A program made the translations under genes and the position numbers. Shown here piece after piece: positions 8,318 through 15,763 of a stretch of DNA of 64,000 nt. Every line of letters starts with the position of its first letter. Positions within the stretch are counted from its first letter, which is position 1. The notes below the pieces were generated by a model. That model saw nothing but the letters and a program-made list of their open reading frames with translations. It had not been told where the DNA came from and searched no databases. Source of the DNA: Longispora sp040681875 (GTDB lineage Bacteria > Actinomycetota > Actinomycetes > Mycobacteriales > Micromonosporaceae); contig NZ_JBFAZP010000002.1 of assembly GCF_040681875.1 (NCBI RefSeq), forward strand, positions 248,001 through 312,000. The letters are read 5' to 3'.

Positions 8318-9810
8318 CCGACATGCTGGGCCTGCCCGCCGACTTCCTCCTCGGCGCCGCCACCGCCGCCTACCAGATCGAGGGGTCCGTGCGCGCCGAC
8401 GGCCGGGGACCGTCCATCTGGGACACGTTCTCGCACACGCCCGGCCGGATCCTCGGCGGCGACACCGGGGACGTCGCCATCGACCACGTTCGCCACCTCG
8501 ACGCCGACGTGGCGGTGATGGCCGGACTGGGGCTCGACGCGTACCGGTTCTCCGTCTCCTGGAGCCGGATCCAGCCCGACGGCCGGGGACCGGTGAACCA
8601 GGCGGGGCTGGACCTCTACTCCCGGCTGGTGGACGCGCTGCTCGGGGCCGGGGTCGAACCGTGGCTGACCCTGTACCACTGGGACCTGCCCCAGGCGCTG
8701 GAGGACGCGGGCGGCTGGCCGGCCCGGGACACCGCGTACCGGTTCGCCGACTACGCCGAGGTGGTGCACGCCGCGCTCGGCGACCGGGTGACCCGCTGGA
8801 CCACGCTCAACGAACCCTGGTGCTCGGCGTTCCTCGGCTACGGGTCCGGGGTGCACGCCCCCGGCCGGCGCGACGGGGCGGCGGCGGTGCGGGCGGCGCA
8901 CCACCTGCTCCTGGGGCACGGGCTGGCGGTGCGGCGGATCCGCGGGGCCGGCGGGGCGCCGCCCGGGACCGGCGGGACCGAGGTGGGGATCACCCTGAAC
9001 CTGTACGCGACGAGCCCCGCCGGGCCCGGCGACGAGGACGCGGTGCGGCGGATCGACGGGCTGCAGAACAGGTTCTTCCTCGACCCGGTACTGCTCGGTG
9101 AGTACCCGGCCGATGTCGTCGCGGACCTGGCCGGGGTCACCGACTTCGCGCACGTCCGCGACGGGGACCTGGCGGTCGTCTCCGCTCCCCTGGACTTCCT
9201 GGGCGTCAACTACTACACCCGCAACGTGGTCGGCGCCGCCCCCGAGGGGCCGGACGGGAACGCGGCGCGCCGGGACTCCGGGCCGACGGGTGACACCGAC
9301 GGCGGCGAGCCGGCGCGGGGCGACGGGCACGGGGCGCCCGGGCTGGACGTCGGCTCGCCGTGGCCCGGGAGCGAGGGGGTGCGGTTCGCGCGGCGGGGAC
9401 TGCCGACGACCGCGATGGGCTGGGAGGTCGACGCGCCCGGGCTGGTGGAGGTGCTGCACCGCGTGCACACGGAGTACCCGTCGCCGCCGTTGTTCGTCAC
9501 CGAGAACGGGGCCGCCTTCCACGACGCGGTCGCCCCGGACGGCACCGTGCGCGATCTCGAGCGGGTCGGCTACCTCGACGCGCACCTGCGGGCGTGCGCC
9601 GAGGCGGTGCGCAAGGGCGTGCCGCTGCGGGGGTACTTCGCCTGGTCGCTGTTCGACAACTTCGAATGGTCCTGGGGGTACTCGCGCCGGTTCGGCCTCG
9701 TGCACGTCGACTACGCCACCCAGCGCCGCACGGTGAAGTCGAGCGGCGCCTGGTACCGCGACCTGATCGCCGCCGCCCGGCGGGCCCGGGGAGCCGACGC
9801 GCCCGGGTGA
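8314..9810 (+). CDS. bglC: GH1 beta-glucosidase
   Basis: The 498-residue glycoside hydrolase family 1 enzyme has the N-terminal signature FLLGAATAAYQIEG, the acid/base Glu in TLNEPW and the nucleophile Glu in VTENGA. There is no signal peptide, so it should hydrolyse imported cellobiose to glucose in the cytoplasm. A Gly/Asp-rich insertion at about residues 310-350 (between NVVGAAPEG and RFARRGLP) is probably a surface loop. GTG 8314 overlaps the cebG stop; ATG 8323 is an in-frame alternative three codons later. Confidence 0.9.
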   Translation: MTDMLGLPADFLLGAATAAYQIEGSVRADGRGPSIWDTFSHTPGRILGGDTGDVAIDHVRHLDADVAVMAGLGLDAYRFSVSWSRIQPDGRGPVNQAGLDLYSRLVDALLGAGVEPWLTLYHWDLPQALEDAGGWPARDTAYRFADYAEVVHAALGDRVTRWTTLNEPWCSAFLGYGSGVHAPGRRDGAAAVRAAHHLLLGHGLAVRRIRGAGGAPPGTGGTEVGITLNLYATSPAGPGDEDAVRRIDGLQNRFFLDPVLLGEYPADVVADLAGVTDFAHVRDGDLAVVSAPLDFLGVNYYTRNVVGAAPEGPDGNAARRDSGPTGDTDGGEPARGDGHGAPGLDVGSPWPGSEGVRFARRGLPTTAMGWEVDAPGLVEVLHRVHTEYPSPPLFVTENGAAFHDAVAPDGTVRDLERVGYLDAHLRACAEAVRKGVPLRGYFAWSLFDNFEWSWGYSRRFGLVHVDYATQRRTVKSSGAWYRDLIAAARRARGADAPG

Positions 9811-9974
9811 GCACCGGGGTGCTGTGCGCCGTCGCGGCGGCGCGGCGCGGGCGGGAGGGGGCGTGCGGCGCGCGCGGCCCGCTGTGGCCCCGGCGGGGGC
9901 GGAGGGCACGGCGCGCGGGCCGGCGGGCGCGCGGGTGCGCGGGCCAGGCAGACTGGGGCGCGAGGGGGTGCGCG

Positions 9975-10976
9975 ATGACGGGGAACCACACAGGCCGGCC
10001 GACGCTGGAGCAGGTCGCGGCGCTGGCCGGGGTCGGCCGCGGCACGGTGTCGCGGGTCGTCAACGGCGAGGCGCACGTCAGCCCGCAGGCCAAGGAGGCC
10101 GTCGAGCGCGCCATCGTCGAGCTCGGCTACGTGCCCAACCGGGCCGCCCGCTCCCTCGTCACCCGGCGCACCGACTCCATCGCCCTCGTCGTCTCCGAGT
10201 CGGGGGAACGGTTCTTCGCCGAGCCGTTCTTCGGCCGGATCGTGCAGGGGGTCAGCGCCGCGCTCGCCGGCACCCGGTTCCAGCTGCTGCTCACCATCGC
10301 GCAGTCCGCCGAGGAACGCGGCCGGCTCGACCACTACCTGACCCGCCAGCACGTCGACGGCGCGCTCCTGCTGTCCCTGCACGGCGACGACCCGCTGCCG
10401 GTCCAGTTGGAGAGCCGGGGCGTCCCGACGGTCCGGGCCGGGCGGCCCACCCGGGAACGGTCCGACCACTGGGTGGACGCCGACAACCTCGGCGGGGCGC
10501 GGCTGGCCGCCGAGCACCTCGCGGGCCGGGGCCGCCGCCGGCTGGCCACCATCGGCGGGCCGCAGGACATGGCGGTGGGCGTCGCCCGGCTCGACGGCTT
10601 CCAGGAGGTGGCCGGCGGCGACCTGGTCGAGTACGGCGACTTCTCCGAGGACAGCGGCGCGGCGGCCATGCGCCGGCTCCTCGACCGGGCCCCCGACCTC
10701 GACGCCGTGTTCGCCGCCTCCGACCCGATGGCGGCCGGCGCGCTGCGGGTCCTCAAGGAGTCCGGCCGCCGGGTGCCCGAGGACGTGGCCGTCGTCGGCT
10801 TCGACGACTCGGCCATCGCCCGGCACACCGATCCGGCGCTGACCAGCGTGCACCAGCCGGTGGAGGCGATGGGCCGGGAGATGGTCGCGCTGCTGGTCGA
10901 CCGGATCGACGGGGCGGGCGACGGGCCCCGGGAGCTGACGTTGCCGACCCGGTTGACGGTGCGGGCGTCGTCCTGA
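9975..10976 (+). CDS. cebR: LacI-family repressor of the ceb operon
   Basis: The 333-residue protein has an N-terminal LacI helix-turn-helix (RPTLEQVAALAGVGRGTVSRVVNG) followed by a periplasmic-binding-protein-like effector domain ending with the usual SVHQPVEAMGREMV. GAGGGGG precedes ATG 9975 by about six bases. Its place after bglC and the exact CebR palindrome before cebE identify the target. The 164-base gap before it is extremely G+C-rich and shows no operator, so it may be read through from bglC or have its own weak promoter. In streptomycetes cebR usually lies upstream of cebE; here it is downstream on the same strand. Confidence 0.85.
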   Translation: MTGNHTGRPTLEQVAALAGVGRGTVSRVVNGEAHVSPQAKEAVERAIVELGYVPNRAARSLVTRRTDSIALVVSESGERFFAEPFFGRIVQGVSAALAGTRFQLLLTIAQSAEERGRLDHYLTRQHVDGALLLSLHGDDPLPVQLESRGVPTVRAGRPTRERSDHWVDADNLGGARLAAEHLAGRGRRRLATIGGPQDMAVGVARLDGFQEVAGGDLVEYGDFSEDSGAAAMRRLLDRAPDLDAVFAASDPMAAGALRVLKESGRRVPEDVAVVGFDDSAIARHTDPALTSVHQPVEAMGREMVALLVDRIDGAGDGPRELTLPTRLTVRASS

Positions 10977-11047
10977 TCGGCGGGTGCCGGAGGCCGGCCC
11001 GGTTGACGGCGCGGGCTTCGTCCTGATCGGCGGGTGCCGGGGGCCGG
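10948..11047. repeat. 50-bp tandem duplication covering the 3' end of cebR
   Basis: Bases 10948-10997 and 10998-11047 are direct copies with three mismatches (10960/11010, 10967/11017, 10991/11041). The first copy contains the last codons and stop of cebR; the second is non-coding and lies just outside. Confidence 0.85.
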
Positions 11048-11084
11048 CCCGGGCCGGATCGGGGCGGGGGCCGAGGTCGGGGCT

Positions 11085-11112
11085 GGGGTTGGGGTTGGGG
11101 TTGGGGTTGGGG
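11085..11112 (+). repeat. (GGGGTT)n tract with G-quadruplex potential
   Basis: Five GGGG runs separated by TT (11085-11112) lie between the convergent cebR and DUF389 genes. The + strand could fold into a quadruplex; on the DUF389 transcript the tract would be C-rich, just after the stop. Confidence 0.8.
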
Positions 11113-11130
11113 CCCGACTGGCCCGGGGTG

Positions 11131-12093
11131 TCAGCGGGCCGCGCGCCGGAACGGATTCCGGCGCGGCGGGAGCGCGTTGCGGTGCCGCCACCAGAGCCGC
11201 TGCACCCCGAGGGTCAGCACCCCCGCCGTGACGATCGCGGCCAGATTGATCAGGAGCTGCACGGCCGACCCGACCGCCTCGTGCCCGACCCCGTACGCGA
11301 GGGCCACGGCCGCGTTGGCCGCCGCCGGGACCGTGGTCACCGAGATCAGCACGCCGACGAGCGCCCCCGACTTGGCCGAGGTCAGCGACAGCATGCCCGC
11401 GATCCCGGCGAGGAAACCGACGATCCACGACAGCGCGTCCGGGCGCCAGATGAAGTCCGTCAGGGGGCGCTCGGCCAGCAGCATCGACCGGTTCACCAGG
11501 CCGAGCGCCGTCATGCCCCAGGTGGCGAACACCGTGACGACCATCGAGACCGCGAACCCGACCACCAGGGCCGACGCGGACCGGCCGACGACGCCGAACC
11601 GGCCCCGGACCAGGCCGACGCACAGGGCCGCCAACGGGCCGAACTCCGGCCCGACGACCATCGCGCCGACGATGAGGATGGGCTGGTCGAGCAGGACCCC
11701 GATGGCGGCGATGATCGTGGCGACGACGAAGAACGCCAGATAGGTGAACGACAGCCGGGTCTCCTCCTCGGTGCGCTGCTCGACCTCCTCCCAGACCACG
11801 GCGTCGGCGCCCAGCCCCGGGGCGGCCTCGGCGGCACGTTCCGCCGACGCGGACAGCGACACGTCGACGTTCTCGATCGCGATGGAACCGGAGTTCTCGA
11901 TGCCGAGGCCGCGCAGCTCCTCCAGGACGGCGCTGCCGCCCTCCCGGACGACGTCGCACAGCAGCACGTCGCCCTCGGGGACCCGCGCGGCCCCGTCGAG
12001 CACGATCAGGTGCGTCACGGCCGCGCTGTCGCGGAGCACGTCGAGGACCGCCGCCGTGCTGTCCGCCGGCGAGATGATTCGAAGATGCAGCAC
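11131..12093 (-). CDS. DUF389 family integral membrane protein
   Basis: The 320-residue protein begins with a soluble ferredoxin-like domain (about residues 1-100, MLHLRIISPADSTAAVLDVL) and continues with about six membrane helices, including AILVGAMVVGPEFGPL-like helices diagnostic of DUF389. The molecular function of the family is unknown. The C-terminal tail is Arg-rich. The neighbouring GNAT gene is on the same strand 24 bases upstream, so the two may be cotranscribed. Confidence 0.8.
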   Translation of the reverse strand: MLHLRIISPADSTAAVLDVLRDSAAVTHLIVLDGAARVPEGDVLLCDVVREGGSAVLEELRGLGIENSGSIAIENVDVSLSASAERAAEAAPGLGADAVVWEEVEQRTEEETRLSFTYLAFFVVATIIAAIGVLLDQPILIVGAMVVGPEFGPLAALCVGLVRGRFGVVGRSASALVVGFAVSMVVTVFATWGMTALGLVNRSMLLAERPLTDFIWRPDALSWIVGFLAGIAGMLSLTSAKSGALVGVLISVTTVPAAANAAVALAYGVGHEAVGSAVQLLINLAAIVTAGVLTLGVQRLWWRHRNALPPRRNPFRRAAR

Positions 12094-12117
12094 GCCCGCA
12101 CCCTACCCGTGCGCAGG

Positions 12118-12561
12118 TCAGGCGGTGAGCACGTAGGTCGCGTACCCCTCCTCGACGTCCTCGGCGCGGGTGAAGCCGCACTTCTCGAGGAGCCGGATCG
12201 AGCCGGTGTTCGTGACGGCCGCGTCCGCGTACAGCGGGCGGGCCGTCACCTCCGCGACGAACAGGAGCAGCGCCCGGGTGCCGACGCCCCGGCCCCAGAA
12301 CCGCTGGCCGAGCCAGTAGCCGACCTGCCACTGGCCGTCCTGCTGCCAGGCGCCCAGGTTCCCGGCGACGTCGCCGTCGGCGAGGACCGTGCGGGAGACC
12401 ACCGTCGGGTCGCCGAGGATCCGGGTCTCCCAGTGGGTCATGAACGCCGCGCGCTCGCGGGACGGGAACCGGGCGCGGCGGCTGGCCTCGGGCTCGGACT
12501 CGAAGCGGAAGAAGTGTTCGAGGTCGGCGACCTCGACGGCGCGGAGCTGGACTTCGGTCAT
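12118..12561 (-). CDS. GNAT family acetyltransferase
   Basis: The 147-residue protein has the acetyl-CoA binding motif A region (GYWLGQRFWGRGVGTRALLLF) and the motif B pattern TNTGSIRLLEKCGF. The fold suggests N-acetylation of a small molecule or protein N terminus (RimJ/RimL-like), substrate unknown. ATG 12561 has no Shine-Dalgarno but is preceded at seven bases by TAGGTT, a possible -10, so the transcript may be leaderless. Confidence 0.8.
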   Translation of the reverse strand: MTEVQLRAVEVADLEHFFRFESEPEASRRARFPSRERAAFMTHWETRILGDPTVVSRTVLADGDVAGNLGAWQQDGQWQVGYWLGQRFWGRGVGTRALLLFVAEVTARPLYADAAVTNTGSIRLLEKCGFTRAEDVEEGYATYVLTA

Positions 12562-12680
12562 GGTGAACAACCTAGACAGCACCCCCGACACTCTACGGCC
12601 GCGCGCATGATCCGCGGCCGTTCGGGGTAGATCCCCCACCGGCCGCCGAGGGGTGGCCGACAGACCGAGGGGGGATCGCG

Positions 12681-12881
12681 ATGACACAGCCGGGTACCAC
12701 GGGAACAGCCCCCGAGCCGGCCGGGAACGATCCGCTGGGTCTCGGGCCCGACGCCGGGGCGGAGCGGGACCGGGAGGAATCGGAACGGCACGCCCAGGAC
12801 GAACAGGCCAAACGGGACGGGCAGCTGCGGCGGGACGACGGGCAGCCGCCGGTCGCCGGGCATACCGACCCGAAGCGCTGA
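12681..12881 (+). CDS. Small charged, probably disordered protein (66 aa)
   Basis: ATG 12681 follows GAGGGGGGA at 12667-12675. The product is hydrophilic, rich in Asp, Glu, Gln, Arg and Gly with no hydrophobic core (central part ERDREESERHAQDEQAKRDG), and so probably disordered. Actinomycetes have many such small acidic ORFs of unknown role. GATCCCCC at 12630-12637 is complementary to GGGGGATC at 12670-12677, so the RBS could be masked by a hairpin. Confidence 0.55.
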   Translation: MTQPGTTGTAPEPAGNDPLGLGPDAGAERDREESERHAQDEQAKRDGQLRRDDGQPPVAGHTDPKR

Positions 12882-12994
12882 CCGCCGGGCGGGGCGCCGC
12901 GACCGCCGGAAGGGTCGCGGCCACCGGAAGGGTCGCGGCCCCGGCCGGTCCGGCGGCGTCGGGGCGGCACGGGACGGCCGGCGCCCGACCGGCC

Positions 12995-13045
12995 GGGTGA
13001 GTCGGTCGGGCGGGTGAGTCGGTCCGGCGGGTGAGTGGGTCCGGC
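12995..13045. repeat. 17-bp tandem repeat, three copies
   Basis: Units 12995-13011, 13012-13028 and 13029-13045 share the form GGGTGAGTSGGTCSGGC with one or two changes each. The block lies just beyond the stop of sbnB and after the 66-aa ORF, in a convergent gap. Confidence 0.8.
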
Positions 13046-13059
13046 GGGGAAAGGCCTGG

Positions 13060-14058
13060 TCAGCCAGGGAAGAAGCCCGGGATGTCGATCGCCCGCCCGG
13101 CGGCCCGCGCCTCCGCCAGCACGACGCTGCCCACCGCGAGGTCGAGCACCCCGAGCCCGAACGGCGAGAAGATCGTCGGCAGCGCCGGGTCGAGCTCGAC
13201 CTCGCCGCGCAGTACCCCGCCGAGGGTGCCGGTCACGAAGTCCCGGGAGCCGGTCAGCTGCTCGGCCAGGTGCGGGGACGTCTGCGCCTTCAGGCAGTGG
13301 TCGACGTCGTCCACGATGTTGTTGGCGCGCAGGAGCAGCTCGGGCGCGAGGTCGCGCAGGGACACGTTGAGTACCAGTTGTCCGGGTCGCAGCGGGGTGT
13401 CCGCCGGGACGTAGGGCGTGCCGGCGGTGGTGGCGAAGACGACGAGGTCGCGGTCGAGCGCGTCGGCCAGGGTGCCGGTCCGGGCCGCCCCGCCGAGGCC
13501 GGCGGCGAACCGGGCCGCGCGGGACTCCTCCAGGTCGTGGCAGACCACGTCGTCGAGCGGGACGCCGACCTGGCGCAGGTACCGGGCGATGGTGTCGGCG
13601 ATCGGGCCGGTGCCGACGAAGGCGACGCTCCGGGGGGCCGCGGGGGTGCCGTCGGGCGGCCAGGTGCCCCCGAGCGCGGCGGCCGCGATGGCGGCGGAGG
13701 CGGCGGTGCGCGCGGCGCTGATCCCGGCGGCCTCCAGGCAGGCGGTCGGTCGGCCGGTGGCGTAGTCGTTGAGGATCAGGACCGCCGAGGCGCGCGGGAT
13801 CCCCCGGTCGTGGTTGCCGGGGAAGCTGCTGATCCACTTGATGCCGGCCGTGTCGACGTCGCCGCCCAGGTAGGCGGGCAGGGCGATGATGCGGCTGTCC
13901 GGCTTGTCGGGGAACCGGAGGAAGTAGCTGTCCGGGTTGATGGTGCGCCCGGCGTCGTGCAGCAGGTACGCCTCCGCGACCACGCGCACGACCCGGTCCT
14001 GGGCGGCGGCGAGGATGTCGTCGGCGACGACCCCCGGCACCACATGGAACTCAGACAA
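13060..14058 (-). CDS. sbnB: N-((2S)-2-amino-2-carboxyethyl)-L-glutamate dehydrogenase (Dap biosynthesis)
   Basis: The 332-residue protein belongs to the ornithine cyclodeaminase/mu-crystallin superfamily. It has the NAD-binding GTGPIADTIARYL Rossmann motif near residue 150 and the SbnB-like N terminus with WISSFPGNHDRGIPRAS. SbnB oxidatively cleaves ACEGA to L-2,3-diaminopropionate and 2-oxoglutarate. Its start overlaps the end of sbnA by eight bases, so the pair is translationally coupled. The two genes diverge from the NRPS/PKS operon and should supply a Dap building block to it. Confidence 0.85.
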   Translation of the reverse strand: MSEFHVVPGVVADDILAAAQDRVVRVVAEAYLLHDAGRTINPDSYFLRFPDKPDSRIIALPAYLGGDVDTAGIKWISSFPGNHDRGIPRASAVLILNDYATGRPTACLEAAGISAARTAASAAIAAAALGGTWPPDGTPAAPRSVAFVGTGPIADTIARYLRQVGVPLDDVVCHDLEESRAARFAAGLGGAARTGTLADALDRDLVVFATTAGTPYVPADTPLRPGQLVLNVSLRDLAPELLLRANNIVDDVDHCLKAQTSPHLAEQLTGSRDFVTGTLGGVLRGEVELDPALPTIFSPFGLGVLDLAVGSVVLAEARAAGRAIDIPGFFPG

Positions 14059-15025
14059 TGGCCCACCTTTCCTTGGGTACGACGTTGGCGTCCGGGTAGC
14101 GCTCGGCCACCCAGGAGTCCGAGTAGACCGAGTCGAGGTACCGCTCGCCGAGGTCCGGGGACACCGCGACCACCGTGGCGCCCACCGGGAGGGTCGGGGC
14201 GATCCGGCGCACCCCGGCCAGCACGGTGCCGGTCGAGCCGCCCACGAGCAGGCCGTGCCGGCGCGCGACCAGGCGGCACATCTCGATCGTCTCCGTCTCC
14301 GGCACGACGACCTTCTCGAACGTACCGGTGTCGGTGAAGATCTCCGGGACCCGGCTGACCCCGAGGCCCGGGATGTGCCGCTTCCCGCTCGGGCCGCCGA
14401 ACAGGACGGAGCCCTCGGCGTCCACGGCCACCACCCGGGTCGCCGGGCTGTGCTCGCGGTAGTAGGACAGGCAGCCCATCAGGGTGCCGGTGGTGCCTAC
14501 CCCGATGACGAGGACGTCGGCGTGCGGCACCTCGCGGTGGATGCCCAGGGCGGTGCGCTGGTGGTGGGCCGCGCAGTTGGCCGGGTTGGCGTACTGGTTG
14601 GGCCACATCAGGTCCGGGTCCCGTGCGATGGCGGCCATGATGAAGGCGATCCGGCTGGCCAGGTACCCGCCGTTGCCGTCCCGTTCGGAGATCACCACGA
14701 CCCGCGCGCCGAGCGCCTCCATGGTGCGCACCGCGGCGGGGGTGGCGTTGGGGTCGGTGACGACGGTGAGCTCGTAGCCCTTCGCCGCGCACACCGCGCT
14801 GAGCGCGATACCCAGATTGCCGGACGAGGACTCGATCACGCGCTGTCCCTGCCGGAGCCCCTGGGCTTCCAGGCTCTCCACGAGGGCGACGGCCGGCTTG
14901 AGCTTGATGGAGCCGGCCGGGTTGAGCCCTTCGAGTTTCACCAGCAGACGTACGTCGGGGACCAGTCCACCCAAGTCGAGGAAGACGTCCTCGAAGACGA
15001 TGTCGTGGGCACTCTGGTAGATCAT
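14051..15025 (-). CDS. sbnA: N-((2S)-2-amino-2-carboxyethyl)-L-glutamate synthase (Dap biosynthesis)
   Basis: The 324-residue PLP enzyme is of the cysteine synthase fold. The PLP Lys lies in EGLNPAGSIKLKPA, the SbnA version of the family motif, the phosphate cup in VGTTGTLMG, and the substrate loop in ESSSGNLGIAL. SbnA condenses O-phospho-L-serine with L-glutamate to give ACEGA, which SbnB converts to Dap. ATG 15025 is chosen because GGGAGG lies about ten bases upstream and the protein then starts at the conserved MIYQSAHDIVFEDVFLD; a longer reading to 15193 adds only low-complexity sequence. Confidence 0.85.
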   Translation of the reverse strand: MIYQSAHDIVFEDVFLDLGGLVPDVRLLVKLEGLNPAGSIKLKPAVALVESLEAQGLRQGQRVIESSSGNLGIALSAVCAAKGYELTVVTDPNATPAAVRTMEALGARVVVISERDGNGGYLASRIAFIMAAIARDPDLMWPNQYANPANCAAHHQRTALGIHREVPHADVLVIGVGTTGTLMGCLSYYREHSPATRVVAVDAEGSVLFGGPSGKRHIPGLGVSRVPEIFTDTGTFEKVVVPETETIEMCRLVARRHGLLVGGSTGTVLAGVRRIAPTLPVGATVVAVSPDLGERYLDSVYSDSWVAERYPDANVVPKERWAIV

Positions 15026-15763
15026 CGCGAGCTCAGCCTCCCTGTGGCGCGGGTATCGCCGCCTTTCGCGACGCCGAGGGGCGGACACGCGGAGGCGGTC
15101 GGTCAACCTTCCCGTGCGCGGCCATGGGGGAGGGAGTCCACTGTGATCATAGGACCGGGAATCCGTTTCACAGGAAGCCCCTCGGACCGACACTCGCGCG
15201 GTTCCCGGTCGCCCCGGGTACCGCTACCGATCTAAATGGGTATTTGGGTGTGTCCGCATTCCACCCGTGTCCGGAATGGACGAAGCGCCGTACGGGCCGC
15301 GCAATTCCCCCATCAGGCGAGGCTTCGGTCACCCTTCGTGCCTGTTGGAGCCATCGATGCTGGGCAAAGGCGGGAACAACACCATTTCTAGTGTCATCTA
15401 TATGACAGACGCGATGACCTACCGTAGTGATCGATCTCCATAACTCGCCAGTGTTACTCCTATTAGGCCGTTTACGTCACCCGACGGATGCGTCGATTTT
15501 GACCGGAGCTATGCGTGATCGATCCGTTCTCACACTGTGCTATCCGCACTTCGCCTGAGACGTCTCAGGCCGGCCGGACCATTCCACAATCGACTCGACT
15601 CAAATAGCCTTCCTGCCACCCGTCCTTTCCGGTCGATGCCGCGACCCGTCCACCGGATTCCCCCGAGTGACAATTTGGAATGCTCACCCATGCGCCCTAG
15701 GCAGTCCACGGCCGGATCCGGCCGTATTTCGTCACCGTCCTGTCTCGCCCCGGGGAGCGCGCG
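15026..15763. promoter_or_regulatory. Divergent regulatory region between sbnA and the NRPS/PKS operon
   Basis: This 738-base gap has no credible ORF and is distinctly more AT-rich than its surroundings. It holds several operator-like inverted repeats: CATTCC/GGAATG (15257-15262 and 15273-15278); TGTCAT-CTAT-ATGACA (15392-15407), with a GntR-like TGT...ACA frame; and the perfect 18-base palindrome GCCTGAGACGTCTCAGGC (15553-15570). GTGATCGAT occurs twice (near 15427 and 15515). TTGACC near 15499 could be a -35 toward the operon, with no convincing -10. The long 5' region suggests a regulated divergent promoter; no cluster-specific regulator gene is present in the window. Confidence 0.6.

Noticed and set aside
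11085..11112. Telomere-like repeat marking a chromosome end
   Set aside because: It is a short internal tract flanked by ordinary genes on both sides; actinomycete linear ends do not use GGGGTT arrays.
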